Assembly: GCA_024692385.1 (NCBI GenBank)
Contig: JAILMS010000093.1
Span: forward strand, 1 to 33,098
Length of the DNA stretch: 33,098 bases
Origin: Prevotella sp.
Lineage (GTDB): Bacteria > Bacteroidota > Bacteroidia > Bacteroidales > Bacteroidaceae
Reading direction: 5' to 3'
The translations under genes were made by a program, and so were the position numbers. Positions 24,766-33,098 of the stretch are shown here, one piece after another (the first letter of the stretch is position 1; each line of letters starts with the position of its first letter). A model generated the notes under the pieces. The model was not told the DNA's origin and searched no databases. It was given only the letters and a program-made list of their open reading frames with translations.

Positions 24766-25836
24766 ATGAATCTAAACGACAAGCGTATCGCAGTATTGCT
24801 TTCAGGCGGTGTAGACTCCAGCGTTGTGCTCTATGAGCTGGTTCGCCAGGGATTACACCCAGACTGTTTCTATATTAAGATCGGTCCTGAGGAGGAAGAA
24901 GAGTGGGACTGCTCTTCTGAAGAGGACTTGGAAATGGCTACAGCTGTCAGCCACAAGTATGGTTGTAAGTTGGAGGTCATCGACTGCCACCATGAGTATT
25001 GGAATCAGGTAACGCAGTACACGATGGATAAAGTACGTGCTGGACTGACGCCAAACCCAGACGTCATGTGCAACCGTCTTATTAAGTTCGGCGCTTTCCA
25101 TGAGAAGCGTGGTCACGACTACGACCTCATCGCTACAGGCCACTATGCGACAACGGAAATAGACGATGAAGGAAGAAAGTGGCTTACCACAAGTCCCGAC
25201 CCCGTCAAGGATCAGACTGACTTTCTCGCACAGATCTACGACTGGCAATTGGAAAAGGCGCTATTCCCCATCGGTCATATGATGAAAGAAGAGGTACGCG
25301 AGATTGCTGAGCGAGAACACTTGGTCAATGCCAAGCGTAAAGACTCACAAGGCATTTGTTTTCTGGGCAAGATTAACTATAACGACTATCTGCGTCGCTA
25401 TTTAGGCGAGTTGCCCGGCGATGTGATAGAACTTGAAACGGGTAAACTCATCGGCAAACATAAAGGTCACTGGTTCCATACTATCGGACAGCGCAAAGGC
25501 ATGGGACTGGGTGGTGGACCGTGGTTTGTCGTCAAGAAAGATATCAAGCAGAATATCATCTATGTCTCTCACGGCTACGACCCTGAGACAGCCTACAAGC
25601 AAGACTTCCCCATCATGGCATTTCATAGCATCAACGGACAGCTACCGCCAACAGACATCACGTTGAAGATTCGCCATACGCCGGAATTTTTACCTGCACG
25701 TTTGGAGTCTATAGGTAACGGAAGCTACATTGTACATGCCACTGCACCGATTCATGGTGTTGCTCCTGGCCAGTTCTGTGTAGTCTATGATAATCGTCAC
25801 CATCGTTGCTATGGTAGTGGCGAAATTACCGTATAA
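24766..25836 (+). CDS. mnmA: tRNA-specific 2-thiouridylase
   Basis: Adds sulfur to wobble U34 of tRNA-Lys, -Glu and -Gln. The 356-residue protein has the PP-loop SGGVDSS at the N-terminus, the first catalytic Cys in NPDVMCNRLIKFG, ATGHYA, and the second catalytic Cys in SQGICFLG. The C-terminal tRNA-binding and barrel domains follow (HTIGQRKGMGLGGG, APGQFCVVYD). Length is normal. I see no terminator directly after it; the next 88 nt hold nothing recognisable before the promoter at 25902. Confidence 0.95.
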   Translation: MNLNDKRIAVLLSGGVDSSVVLYELVRQGLHPDCFYIKIGPEEEEEWDCSSEEDLEMATAVSHKYGCKLEVIDCHHEYWNQVTQYTMDKVRAGLTPNPDVMCNRLIKFGAFHEKRGHDYDLIATGHYATTEIDDEGRKWLTTSPDPVKDQTDFLAQIYDWQLEKALFPIGHMMKEEVREIAEREHLVNAKRKDSQGICFLGKINYNDYLRRYLGELPGDVIELETGKLIGKHKGHWFHTIGQRKGMGLGGGPWFVVKKDIKQNIIYVSHGYDPETAYKQDFPIMAFHSINGQLPPTDITLKIRHTPEFLPARLESIGNGSYIVHATAPIHGVAPGQFCVVYDNRHHRCYGSGEITV

Positions 25837-25901
25837 TTATACGTTATATAGTACTTTTTGTAGGTAATTGACGTATTTTCTTCAAAATTCTTCTATTTTT
25901 G

Positions 25902-25932
25902 TTGGAAGAATAAGAAATAATTCATATCTTTG
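25902..25932 (+). promoter_or_regulatory. Promoter for the 35-residue small gene
   Basis: TATCTTTG (25925-25932), with TTGG (25902-25905) 19 nt upstream. The leader to the ATG at 26007 is about 70 nt, longer than elsewhere in this window. It contains a six-codon open frame (MNNYDV, 25941-25961) whose use is unknown. Confidence 0.68.
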
Positions 25933-26006
25933 TCGCGAAAATGAACAATTACGACGTTTAACTAAAACAAAATAATCAATAACTAAAAAATAAGGAGAAT
26001 AAAACT

Positions 26007-26114
26007 ATGAAGTCACAAAAGTTGATAATCAACCAAGAAGAGTACGAGGTGGACAACCAGTACAATGAAGAAGAATGTCGTCAACAAGACAATTCTAGCA
26101 TTTGGTATAACTAA
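26007..26114 (+). CDS. Small protein of unknown function (35 residues)
   Basis: I do not recognise this protein. It starts MKSQKLIINQEEYEV and ends SSIWYN, is acidic in the middle (an EEEC stretch with the only Cys) and has no hydrophobic segment or signal peptide. Three things support a real gene: a promoter at 25902-25932, a clear Shine-Dalgarno AAGGAG (25992-25997) 9 nt before the ATG, which is unusual in Bacteroidetes, and a strong terminator 20 nt after the stop. It therefore appears as a separate, single-gene transcript. It could be a small regulatory protein, a peptide precursor or the visible part of a non-coding RNA. Confidence 0.6.
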   Translation: MKSQKLIINQEEYEVDNQYNEEECRQQDNSSIWYN

Positions 26115-26134
26115 ATCTATTTAGAAAAAAATAG

Positions 26135-26166
26135 CCGCGCCACTAAAGAGTGAGCGCGGTTTTTTG
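26135..26166 (+). terminator. Rho-independent terminator after the small gene
   Basis: CCGCGCCACT - AAAG - AGTG(A)GCGCGG followed by a T run. A ten-pair stem with one bulged A. Confidence 0.9.
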
Positions 26167-26208
26167 TTTTTTTATCCTTTTATTCTTTTTCATCTTGTTT
26201 TTTTTCAC

Positions 26209-26216
26209 TACCTTTG
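26209..26216 (+). promoter_or_regulatory. -7 promoter element directly before a start codon
   Basis: TACCTTTG ends only 4 nt before the ATG at 26221, suggesting a leaderless or nearly leaderless transcript. No clear -33 TTTG is seen; the upstream region is T-rich. Confidence 0.5.
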
Positions 26217-26220
26217 CCCT

Positions 26221-26823
26221 ATGAATAACACAAAATGGAGTGAGATTGTAATATTGGTCGATGCTGAATATGTTGATAAGGTTGCTTTCGACCTGACCGT
26301 AAACTTTGAGCGCATGCTGGGGCGCCGTATTCCACAGGCAGATATGGCCCAGTGGTTAGAGTGTGTTGCATTGGATGGCGGAGTAAGACCACAGTCGGCA
26401 GACACAGACGCTCAGACCTCTATTCAGGTGGTACTGATTCACGACAAAGGACACCAGCAGATGGACAATTTCCTGCCAGGACAATTCACCGACCTTGACG
26501 GCAAGGCTTTCAGCGGACAGTTGGGTGAGTTTCTCATCAGTTGCGTACAGGTGGAAGACATAGTCACCAAGGACGATCTATACATCGACTCTCTACAAGT
26601 CATTTCTAACGCTGCCGAGGTAAAACGACTGATGGTGATTGCCGACAGCGAACACATATATTATAAGGTACGCGAGGCGCTTCGACAAGCAGACCCCGAC
26701 AAACACATCACCGTCTTCACTATGCAGCCTATGACTAGCGGTAGTTTCCGCCAGGAGATATTGGGTTATTCACTAATGGCTGCTCTGGGCATCAAGTCGG
26801 AGGAGTTGAATGGAGCATCGTAA
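26221..26823 (+). CDS. Conserved-looking protein of unknown function (possible NYN/PIN-like fold)
   Basis: A 200-residue soluble protein I cannot name. It begins MNNTKWSEIVILVDAEYVDKVAFDL: a hydrophobic strand ending in Asp, as in NYN/PIN nuclease-type folds. A later VKRLMVIADSEHIYYKVREAL segment is a second strand-Asp-helix unit, and KHITVFTMQ a third strand. These features hint at a Rossmann-like NYN fold, but I cannot show catalytic residues. The frame is open to 26164, but the upstream part is T-rich and precedes the promoter element, so ATG 26221 is used. It lies 36 nt before the carboxynorspermidine dehydrogenase gene in the same direction. Confidence 0.75.
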   Translation: MNNTKWSEIVILVDAEYVDKVAFDLTVNFERMLGRRIPQADMAQWLECVALDGGVRPQSADTDAQTSIQVVLIHDKGHQQMDNFLPGQFTDLDGKAFSGQLGEFLISCVQVEDIVTKDDLYIDSLQVISNAAEVKRLMVIADSEHIYYKVREALRQADPDKHITVFTMQPMTSGSFRQEILGYSLMAALGIKSEELNGAS

Positions 26824-26859
26824 CAACATAATATCGAAAATAATAAAAATAATATAACT

Positions 26860-28098
26860 ATGGCAAGAGTATTAATGATTGGCGCAGGTGGCGTCGCTAC
26901 AGTGGCAGCGTTCAAGATTGCTCAAAACGCTGACGTATTTACAGAATTTATGATAGCCAGTCGCAGAAAGGCAAAGTGCGACAAAATTGTTGAGGACATC
27001 CACAAGGCTGGATACAAACTGGATATCAAAACAGCCCAGGTGGATGCTGACGACGTAGAGCAGCTGAAGGTCTTGTTCAATGACTACAAGCCTGAGTTGG
27101 TTATCAACCTCGCCCTTCCCTATCAAGACCTGACCATCATGGATGCGTGTCTGGCTTGCGGATGTAGCTATCTCGACACTGCCAACTACGAACCCAAAGA
27201 CGAGGCACACTTCGAGTACTCTTGGCAATGGGCTTATCGTGAGCGCTTCGAGAAGGCTGGTCTCACAGCCATCCTCGGTTGTGGTTTCGACCCAGGTGTT
27301 ACCAGCATCTATACTGCCTACGCTGCTAAGCACCACTTCAAAGAGATTCAGTATCTGGACATCGTCGACTGTAATGCAGGCGACCATCATAAGGCTTTCG
27401 CCACTAACTTCAACCCAGAGATTAACATCCGCGAGATTACCCAGAAGGGACTCTATTGGGAGAATGGTCAATGGGTAGAAACAGAGCCTCTGGAGATTCA
27501 CAAGGACCTCACCTACCCCAACATCGGTCCTCGCGACAGCTATCTGCTGCACCACGAGGAGATTGAGTCACTGGTCATCAACTATCCTACCATCAAGCGT
27601 GCTCGCTTCTGGATGACCTTTGGCCAGCAGTATCTGAAGCACCTCGAGGTCATTCAGAACATCGGCATGAGTCGTATCGACGAGATTGAATATGAGGCTC
27701 CATTGGCTGACGGTACAGGTACTGCCAAAGTTAAGATTGTTCCTCTGCAGTTCCTGAAGGCCGTACTGCCTAACCCACAGGATCTTGGCGAGAACTACGA
27801 AGGCCAGACCTCTATCGGCTGTCGCATCCGCGGTATCGGCAACGATGGCAAGGAGCATACCTATTATGTTTATAACAACTGCTCTCACCGTGCTGCTTAC
27901 GAGGAGACAGGTATGCAGGGTGTCTCTTACACTACTGGCGTTCCTGCTATGATTGGTGCAATGATGTTCTGTAAGGGTCTGTGGAAGAAACCTGGTGTTC
28001 ACAACGTCGAAGAGTTTGATCCCGATCCATTCATGGAGCAACTCAACAAGCAAGGTCTCCCTTGGTATGAGATTCACGATGGTGACCTGGAATTATAA
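26860..28098 (+). CDS. Carboxynorspermidine dehydrogenase (saccharopine dehydrogenase family)
   Basis: A 412-residue NAD(P)H enzyme of the Lys9/saccharopine dehydrogenase family. In Bacteroidetes and Vibrio the close homologue condenses aspartate semialdehyde with putrescine or diaminopropane to carboxy(nor)spermidine, the alternative spermidine route. Visible features are the N-terminal dinucleotide site VLMIGAGGVATVAAFKIA, the SRRKAKCDKI ribose-binding region, DTANYEP, and LGCGFDPGVTSIYTAYA. The partner decarboxylase is not in the window. A plain saccharopine dehydrogenase (lysine pathway) is the alternative, less likely in this group. No promoter is seen in the 36-nt gap, so it is probably co-transcribed with the upstream unknown gene. 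Confidence 0.88.
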   Translation: MARVLMIGAGGVATVAAFKIAQNADVFTEFMIASRRKAKCDKIVEDIHKAGYKLDIKTAQVDADDVEQLKVLFNDYKPELVINLALPYQDLTIMDACLACGCSYLDTANYEPKDEAHFEYSWQWAYRERFEKAGLTAILGCGFDPGVTSIYTAYAAKHHFKEIQYLDIVDCNAGDHHKAFATNFNPEINIREITQKGLYWENGQWVETEPLEIHKDLTYPNIGPRDSYLLHHEEIESLVINYPTIKRARFWMTFGQQYLKHLEVIQNIGMSRIDEIEYEAPLADGTGTAKVKIVPLQFLKAVLPNPQDLGENYEGQTSIGCRIRGIGNDGKEHTYYVYNNCSHRAAYEETGMQGVSYTTGVPAMIGAMMFCKGLWKKPGVHNVEEFDPDPFMEQLNKQGLPWYEIHDGDLEL

Positions 28099-28138
28099 TA
28101 AGACGTCGAAATAACGAAACAAAAATACAACAAAGAAT

Positions 28139-29164
28139 ATGGCAAAGAAAGAAGGAACAGAACAGCAGACTGCCCAACAGGAGAAGATGAAAGCTCTAAT
28201 GGCTGCAATGGCAAAGATCGAGAAGGACTTTGGCAAAGGTAGCATCATGAAGATGGGCGACGAGAAGATAGAAAACGTAGAAGTGATTTCCACAGGTTCG
28301 ATAGGTCTGAACGCTGCACTGGGTGTTGGCGGATATCCCAAAGGACGCATCATTGAAATCTATGGTCCGGAGTCATCAGGTAAGACAACATTGGCCATCC
28401 ACGCCATTGCCGAGTGTCAGAAGAATGGTGGCCTTGCCGCTTTCATCGATGCTGAGCATGCCTTCGACCGTTTCTATGCTGAGAAGTTGGGTGTAGACAT
28501 CGACAACCTCTACATGTCACAGCCTGACAATGGTGAGCAGGCTCTGGAGATTGCCGACCAGCTCATCCGTTCGTCAGCCATCGACCTCTTGGTTGTTGAC
28601 TCTGTCGCTGCCCTGACACCAAAAAAGGAGATTGAGGGCGACATGGGCGATTCAGCTGTTGGTCTGCATGCCCGTCTGATGTCACAAGCACTGCGCAAGC
28701 TGACAGGTACCATTGCCAAGACCAATACGACTTGTATCTTCATTAACCAGCTACGCGAGAAGATTGGTGTCATGTTTGGCAATCCTGAAACGACCACGGG
28801 TGGTAATGCCTTGAAGTTCTATGCCTCTGTTCGCCTGGATATCCGCAAGGTAACTGCTATCAAGGATGGTGACAACGTCATTGGTAACCAGGTACGTGTA
28901 AAGGTTGTTAAGAACAAGGTGGCTCCTCCTTTCCGTAAGACAGAGTTTGAGATTACATTCGGTGAAGGTATCTCAAAGATTGGTGAGATAGTAGAATTGG
29001 GTGTAGAATACGACATCATTCAGAAGAGCGGTTCATGGTTCTCTTACAATGGCACCAGACTTGCACAGGGACGCGATGCTGTGAAGGAACTGCTTAAAGA
29101 CAACCCCGAGCTCTGCGAAGAATTAGAAGGCAAGATTATGCAGGCCATCAATAACAAGGCATAA
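28139..29164 (+). CDS. recA: Recombinase RecA
   Basis: DNA strand-exchange protein and LexA co-protease. Its 341 residues include Walker [10 protein letters not shown], the [16 protein letters not shown] segment, Walker [11 protein letters not shown], loop L1/L2 regions ([24 protein letters not shown]) and [22 protein letters not shown]. The C-terminal domain is complete but less acidic than in E. coli. There is no Bacteroidetes promoter or LexA-like palindrome that I can see in the 40-nt gap upstream. It ends at a terminator. Confidence 0.98.
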   Translation: MAKKEGTEQQTAQQEKMKALMAAMAKIEKDFGKGSIMKMGDEKIENVEVISTGSIGLNAALGVGGYPKGRIIEIYGPESSGKTTLAIHAIAECQKNGGLAAFIDAEHAFDRFYAEKLGVDIDNLYMSQPDNGEQALEIADQLIRSSAIDLLVVDSVAALTPKKEIEGDMGDSAVGLHARLMSQALRKLTGTIAKTNTTCIFINQLREKIGVMFGNPETTTGGNALKFYASVRLDIRKVTAIKDGDNVIGNQVRVKVVKNKVAPPFRKTEFEITFGEGISKIGEIVELGVEYDIIQKSGSWFSYNGTRLAQGRDAVKELLKDNPELCEELEGKIMQAINNKA

Positions 29165-29187
29165 CGCTATAGTCTTTCTCCATAAAG

Positions 29188-29218
29188 AAAACGCCCCGAC
29201 ATATTTGTCAGGGCGTTT
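29188..29218. terminator. Rho-independent terminator between recA and the convergent gene
   Basis: AAAACGCCC / GGGCGTTT stem extended by GACA-TATT-TGTC with a small mismatch, followed by a T-rich stretch. The A-rich side allows use by the minus-strand gene as well. Confidence 0.85.
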
Positions 29219-29245
29219 CTTTTATGATGTTATTTGAGAGTATTC

Positions 29246-30679
29246 CTATTCAGAATGCATCGTCTCTAACGGTGTTAGCGGCTTAGTTTGAGTCTTGGTA
29301 TTAGAACTTTTACCACCACGACTCTTAGCCGAACGCTTATTCTTATTAGCATTCTTCACAGGCTCATCGCTAGCCTTGCGAGCTTTTGCCTGTGTGACAT
29401 AACCCTTCTCGTCAAACCATACGTCAAGAATCACATCGTTAGAGCGGGTATACAGCCACACTTCTCCACCTTCAGCATCGAAGGTTTTCTTGAAGGGTTC
29501 GCCCAATGCCAACTCTACCTCCTCCTTGGTCATATCTGCAATGACACGACCCTCACGAATAGCAGCACGCGACTCCTTGCTGGTATTACGAGCCTCACCC
29601 TCGCCCAAGCCAAAGAGATAGCCAAAGAAGTCTTCACGTGGACCACTGGCACCACCCGCAATATCATCCTCGTTGAACACCACATCTTTATAATAGACAC
29701 GGCGACTATCCGTCTCACGCATCGTCAGCGTATAGTATTTCGAGTTTCTTACGGGAGTAATTTCGTCAATGATAAAGCCCGTAAAGCGAGGCACCTTCAC
29801 ATCACGCACCTTACCAGAGCCCATACTGCTCATAGTAGCAATATATTTGGTATGAACGATCTTATTCAGATACTCTCTGACGTTCGACGATACTGTCATA
29901 TTGGCACCAAGGAACTCAAAGGAGCCAGCAAAGCTGTATTGGCTCGCATCGTAGAATCCGTCCTCACGCAGTCCACTATTGGTTCTTGACATTGCAACAT
30001 TCTGATAGAACTGGTGGCCATTCTCATCTTCTACAATAATCTTGACAGGGAATGCTCGGGTACCAACACCAATAGCCTTTACCGTTACCAGCATGTTCTT
30101 GGCGACTGTGATTTCTCTATAGCCGTCACCATCGTATTGCGTATCAACGCGGAACTTCTGCGTACGCGTCAGAAGTGGCTGATTCATCAGCAGCTCACGG
30201 GCTTTGTCGACATCACCCAGATAAGCCAACGTGGGTACACCTGACTTTGTATAGCAATATTCCTCAAACGTACCAAAAGGCTGTTCGTAATAATAGCTCT
30301 TTCCATCGTCCTCACAGGTAAAATTGATATGAACACGGCCATTTGACAACATACTATATCCTTGATATACCATAATACGATGGCGAAGCGTACCATTTCC
30401 GACTTCCTTTTTGGTTACAGCATCATGGAATGTATTGACCAACAGGTCATACTTATCTGGAACAACCATGAAGCGCATACCCTCCTTCCAGTCACACATA
30501 CTATAGTAGCGAAAGTTCTTTCCCATGAAGTCGGTAGGTTCTGCCTCGTCAGTGCTATGCTGATGAGCCTCTGTCTTTTCCTTCTTTACGCCTTTCGTTT
30601 TCACGATATACGGATTGTCCTGTGCCATAACAGTCGTCATGGCAAGTGCCATCCCTGCTATCAATAGTATTTTTTTCAT
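29246..30679 (-). CDS. Secreted protein of unknown function with a BamE-like C-terminal module
   Basis: A 477-residue exported protein (signal peptide MKKILLIAGMALAMTTVMAQ). The middle ~330 residues match nothing I recognise. They are rich in aromatic and polar residues with beta-type spacing. Near residues 375-440 the sequence IREGRVIADMTKEEVELALGEP...GEVWLY followed by DVWFDEKGYVTQA resembles the BamE/SmpA lipoprotein fold, where a short helix with MTKEEV precedes LGxP and a W-x-Y strand. The last ~40 residues are a basic, Lys/Ser/Asn-rich tail. The module match is inference from motif. It is transcribed away from dnaK. Confidence 0.75.
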   Translation of the reverse strand: MKKILLIAGMALAMTTVMAQDNPYIVKTKGVKKEKTEAHQHSTDEAEPTDFMGKNFRYYSMCDWKEGMRFMVVPDKYDLLVNTFHDAVTKKEVGNGTLRHRIMVYQGYSMLSNGRVHINFTCEDDGKSYYYEQPFGTFEEYCYTKSGVPTLAYLGDVDKARELLMNQPLLTRTQKFRVDTQYDGDGYREITVAKNMLVTVKAIGVGTRAFPVKIIVEDENGHQFYQNVAMSRTNSGLREDGFYDASQYSFAGSFEFLGANMTVSSNVREYLNKIVHTKYIATMSSMGSGKVRDVKVPRFTGFIIDEITPVRNSKYYTLTMRETDSRRVYYKDVVFNEDDIAGGASGPREDFFGYLFGLGEGEARNTSKESRAAIREGRVIADMTKEEVELALGEPFKKTFDAEGGEVWLYTRSNDVILDVWFDEKGYVTQAKARKASDEPVKNANKNKRSAKSRGGKSSNTKTQTKPLTPLETMHSE

Positions 30680-30713
30680 GATGACGTATCTATAGTTCTA
30701 TGATTTAACGATG

Positions 30714-30747
30714 CAAAGATAGGAAAAAAAAATCATACTTGTGCCAA
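30714..30747 (-). promoter_or_regulatory. Promoter for the secreted BamE-like-module gene
   Basis: TATCTTTG (30714-30721, minus strand), with TTGG (30744-30747) 22 nt upstream, a spacer slightly longer than usual. ATG is at 30679. Confidence 0.55.
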
Positions 30748-30760
30748 AATGTCACCATAA

Positions 30761-30801
30761 TATTGAAAAAAATATTGTTTGGCATACGCTTTGCTATCTT
30801 G
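30761..30801 (+). promoter_or_regulatory. Possible dnaK promoter region
   Basis: A TTG (30763-30765) is followed 19 nt later by TACGCTTTG, and an imperfect TATCTTG follows at 30795. Neither fits the consensus exactly. An AATATT-GAAAAA-AATATT inverted repeat overlaps the region. I see no CIRCE-type operator. Confidence 0.3.
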
Positions 30802-30844
30802 CCACTGACAAATTATGCATATTAACAAATAAAAATATAAGATT

Positions 30845-32752
30845 ATGGGAAAGATTATTGGAATTGACTTAGGAACTACCAACAGCTGCGTTGCCGTATT
30901 CGAGGGCAACGAGCCAGTAGTAATCGCCAACAGCGAGGGCAAGCGTACCACGCCTTCTGTCGTTGGTTTTGTGGAGAATGGTGAGCGTAAGATTGGCGAC
31001 CCCGCCAAGCGTCAGGCTATCACCAACCCCAAGAACACAGTATACTCTATCAAGCGCTTCATGGGTGAGAACTGGCAGCAGACCGAGAAAGAGATTTCTC
31101 GCGTACCTTATTCTGTAGTCAATGAGGGTGGCTATCCTCGTGTTGACATCGATGGACGCAAATATACTCCACAGGAGATCAGCGCCATGGTGCTGCAGAA
31201 GATGAAGAAGACTGCCGAGGACTATCTCGGACAGGAGGTGACAGAGGCTGTGATCACTGTACCTGCCTACTTCTCTGACTCACAGCGCCAAGCTACTAAA
31301 GAGGCTGGACAGATTGCAGGTCTCGAGGTAAAGCGTATCGTGAACGAGCCTACAGCCGCTGCGCTGGCATACGGCGTTGACAAGGCCAACAAGGATATGA
31401 AGATCGCAGTGTTCGACCTGGGTGGTGGTACATTCGATATCTCTATCCTGGAGTTCGGTGGTGGCGTATTCGAGGTGCTCTCTACCAATGGTGATACACA
31501 CCTGGGTGGTGATGACTTCGACCAGGTAATCATCGACTGGCTGGTACAGGAGTTCAAGAACGATGAGGGCGCAAACCTCAAGGACGATCCGATGGCTATG
31601 CAGCGTCTGAAGGAGGCTGCCGAGAAGGCAAAGATCGAGCTGTCTTCTTCTACAAGCACCGAGATCAACCTGCCGTATATCATGCCGGTGGCTGGTGTGC
31701 CCAAGCACTTGGTGAAGACCTTGACACGTGCTAAGTTCGAGCAGCTGGCACATGATCTTATCCAGGCTTGTCTGGCTCCTTGTCAGAAGGCTATTGCTGA
31801 TGCCAAGCTGTCAACAGCCGACATCGATGAGGTGATCCTCGTGGGTGGTTCAAGTCGTATCCCTGCCGTGCAGACACTGGTAAAGAACTACTTCGGTAAG
31901 GAGCCTTCAAAGGGTGTGAACCCCGACGAGGTGGTGGCCGTAGGTGCTTCTATCCAGGGTGCTATCCTGAACAAGGAAGGTGGCGTGGGCGACATCGTAT
32001 TGCTCGACGTTACTCCGCTTACACTGGGTATTGAGACACTGGGTGGTGTGATGACTAAGCTCATCGAAGCTAACACAACCATTCCTTGCAAGAAGAGCGA
32101 GACCTTCTCTACCGCAGCCGACAACCAGACCGAGGTAACCATCCATGTACTGCAGGGTGAGCGTCCGATGGCTGCCCAGAACAAGTCAATCGGTCAGTTC
32201 AACCTCACCGGTATCGCTCCTGCACGCCGTGGTATTCCTCAGATCGAGGTAACCTTCGACATCGATGCCAACGGTATCCTCAAGGTATCTGCCAAGGATA
32301 AGGCTACCGGTAAGGAGCAGGCCATCCGCATCGAGGCTTCCAGCGGTCTTTCTCAGGATGAGATCAACCGTATGAAGGCTGAGGCTGAGCAGAATGCCGA
32401 GAACGACAAGCGTGAGCGTGAGCGCATTGACAAGATGAACCAGGCCGACTCGATGATCTTCCAGACCGAGACCTTCCTCAACGAGAATGGTGATAAGCTG
32501 GGTGCCGACAAGGCTAACGTTGAGGCTGCCGTACAGCAGTTGAAGGATGCCCACAAGAGTGGTGACACCACTGCCATCGACAACGCCATCAACAACCTCA
32601 ACCAGGTCATGCAGGCTGCCAGCGCCAAGATGTACCAGCAAGCTGGTCCTCAGCCGGGTGCCGACGCAGGTCAGCAGTACCAGGGCGGTCAGCAGACACA
32701 GTCAAATCCTAACGATGATGTTCAGGATGCTGACTTCGAGGAGGTAAAATAA
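30845..32752 (+). CDS. dnaK: Chaperone protein DnaK (Hsp70)
   Basis: ATP-driven chaperone. The 635-residue protein shows the nucleotide-binding signature [13 protein letters not shown] at the start, then [33 protein letters not shown], and [11 protein letters not shown]. The substrate-binding domain begins at [16 protein letters not shown], and the helical lid and Gln/Gly-rich tail end in DADFEEVK. Full family length. The grpE and dnaJ genes are not next to it in this window. A strong terminator follows 17 nt after the stop codon. Confidence 0.98.
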   Translation: MGKIIGIDLGTTNSCVAVFEGNEPVVIANSEGKRTTPSVVGFVENGERKIGDPAKRQAITNPKNTVYSIKRFMGENWQQTEKEISRVPYSVVNEGGYPRVDIDGRKYTPQEISAMVLQKMKKTAEDYLGQEVTEAVITVPAYFSDSQRQATKEAGQIAGLEVKRIVNEPTAAALAYGVDKANKDMKIAVFDLGGGTFDISILEFGGGVFEVLSTNGDTHLGGDDFDQVIIDWLVQEFKNDEGANLKDDPMAMQRLKEAAEKAKIELSSSTSTEINLPYIMPVAGVPKHLVKTLTRAKFEQLAHDLIQACLAPCQKAIADAKLSTADIDEVILVGGSSRIPAVQTLVKNYFGKEPSKGVNPDEVVAVGASIQGAILNKEGGVGDIVLLDVTPLTLGIETLGGVMTKLIEANTTIPCKKSETFSTAADNQTEVTIHVLQGERPMAAQNKSIGQFNLTGIAPARRGIPQIEVTFDIDANGILKVSAKDKATGKEQAIRIEASSGLSQDEINRMKAEAEQNAENDKRERERIDKMNQADSMIFQTETFLNENGDKLGADKANVEAAVQQLKDAHKSGDTTAIDNAINNLNQVMQAASAKMYQQAGPQPGADAGQQYQGGQQTQSNPNDDVQDADFEEVK

Positions 32753-32769
32753 CAAACAACATCTATAAT

Positions 32770-32803
32770 AAAATCCGTGTAGTCGAAAGATTACACGGAT
32801 TTT
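32770..32803 (+). terminator. Rho-independent terminator after dnaK
   Basis: A continuous 15-pair stem (AAAATCCGTGTA with its complement, one G-U pair, then TC/GA) closed by a GAAA tetraloop and followed by a T run. Confidence 0.93.
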
Positions 32804-32820
32804 TTTCAACTATTCATACT

Positions 32821-33098
32821 ATGAACAAGAAAGAACCGAATTACGAAACGATGCCGGAGCACTACACACTGTGCTTCAATGATGATTGTCCGTTGGCAGA
32901 TGACTGTCTTCACAGGTTGGCAACACGTAGCGGACGACAAAAAGATGAGTTGGTAACAGCAGTGAACCCCGTACGTTGCAATGGGAAATCATGTCGTCAT
33001 TTCAAACAAAACAAGGTGGTCACGTTGGCCTACGGCATGGTAGATTCGTTCCACGAGATTAAAGCGGATGATATAGCCGCACTGAGAAATACACTGAT
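32821..33098 (+). CDS. Cys-rich protein of unknown function (partial, C-terminus missing)
   Basis: Starts MNKKEPNYETMPEHYTLCFNDDCPL at 32821 and stays open to the window end (92 codons). Five Cys lie in two groups: CFNDDCPLADDC and RCNGKSCRHF. This spacing suggests a small metal-binding site. It resembles a Bacteroidales family of unknown function that I recall only vaguely. No promoter of the usual type lies between the dnaK terminator and its ATG, so expression may depend on read-through. Confidence 0.7.
   Translation, partial: MNKKEPNYETMPEHYTLCFNDDCPLADDCLHRLATRSGRQKDELVTAVNPVRCNGKSCRHFKQNKVVTLAYGMVDSFHEIKADDIAALRNTL

Noticed and set aside
25941-25961. Six-codon leader peptide (MNNYDV) as an attenuator
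   Set aside because: It has no run of a single amino acid, and no alternative hairpin is visible between it and the small gene; noted only as part of the leader.
29288-29989. 233-codon open frame opposite the secreted unknown gene
   Set aside because: The minus-strand gene has a signal peptide, promoter and terminator; the plus frame has none of these.
30714-30845. CIRCE heat-shock operator upstream of dnaK
   Set aside because: No TTAGCACTC/GAGTGCTAA pair is present; only an AT-rich inverted repeat is seen.

Overview
The window looks like a Bacteroidales chromosome, most likely Prevotella or a close relative. The protein families are typical of that group: long tails on shared enzymes, a Bacteroidetes-type Mrp without CxxC, carboxynorspermidine dehydrogenase, and secreted proteins of unknown function. 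Many genes are preceded by the Bacteroidetes promoter, with TAnnTTTG at -7 and TTTG or TTG about 19-20 nt upstream. Placement at genus level is an inference. I see no tRNA, rRNA, CRISPR array, transposase or phage gene.

Layout. Positions 1-4642 (minus strand) hold a run MATE transporter > cytidylate-kinase-like protein > metallophosphoesterase > rfbB > purT (cut by the window edge). Four copies of a GC-rich ~38-nt palindromic element are scattered through it, three of them translated as protein tails. Positions 4759-7611 (plus) hold a subtilisin-like protease, xseA and xseB, joined by AGTGAAT heptamer repeats. Position 7585-8418 (minus) is a secreted, probably outer-membrane protein that overlaps xseB tail to tail. 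Positions 8588-10387 (plus) are ilvE and trmB, ended by a strong terminator. Positions 10432-12117 (minus) are a class A acid phosphatase and a broken OprP-like porin gene. Position 12252-13349 (plus) is mrp.

The most unusual region is 13352-23098 (minus): four consecutive sensor-kinase genes that look like a single operon starting from one good promoter. In transcription order the residue at the phosphoacceptor position is Tyr, His, Tyr, His. The two Tyr proteins resemble each other and the two His proteins resemble each other, so the cluster reads as a duplicated pair of 'kinase-like protein without His + ordinary kinase'. One pair has periplasmic solute-binding sensor domains; the other keeps only a membrane anchor. 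One Tyr protein keeps its ATP-binding motifs; the other has also lost the N-box Asn. No response regulator or receiver domain lies in the window. This is the best candidate for an undescribed system.

Positions 23251-25836 (plus) carry frr, rsgA and mnmA, tightly packed (translation and tRNA modification). Position 26007-26114 is a small 35-residue gene with its own promoter, Shine-Dalgarno sequence and terminator. Positions 26221-29164 carry an unknown gene, carboxynorspermidine dehydrogenase (polyamine synthesis) and recA, then a terminator. Position 29246-30679 (minus) is a secreted unknown protein with a BamE-like end. Position 30845-32752 is dnaK with a strong terminator, followed by the start of a Cys-rich unknown protein that runs off the window.
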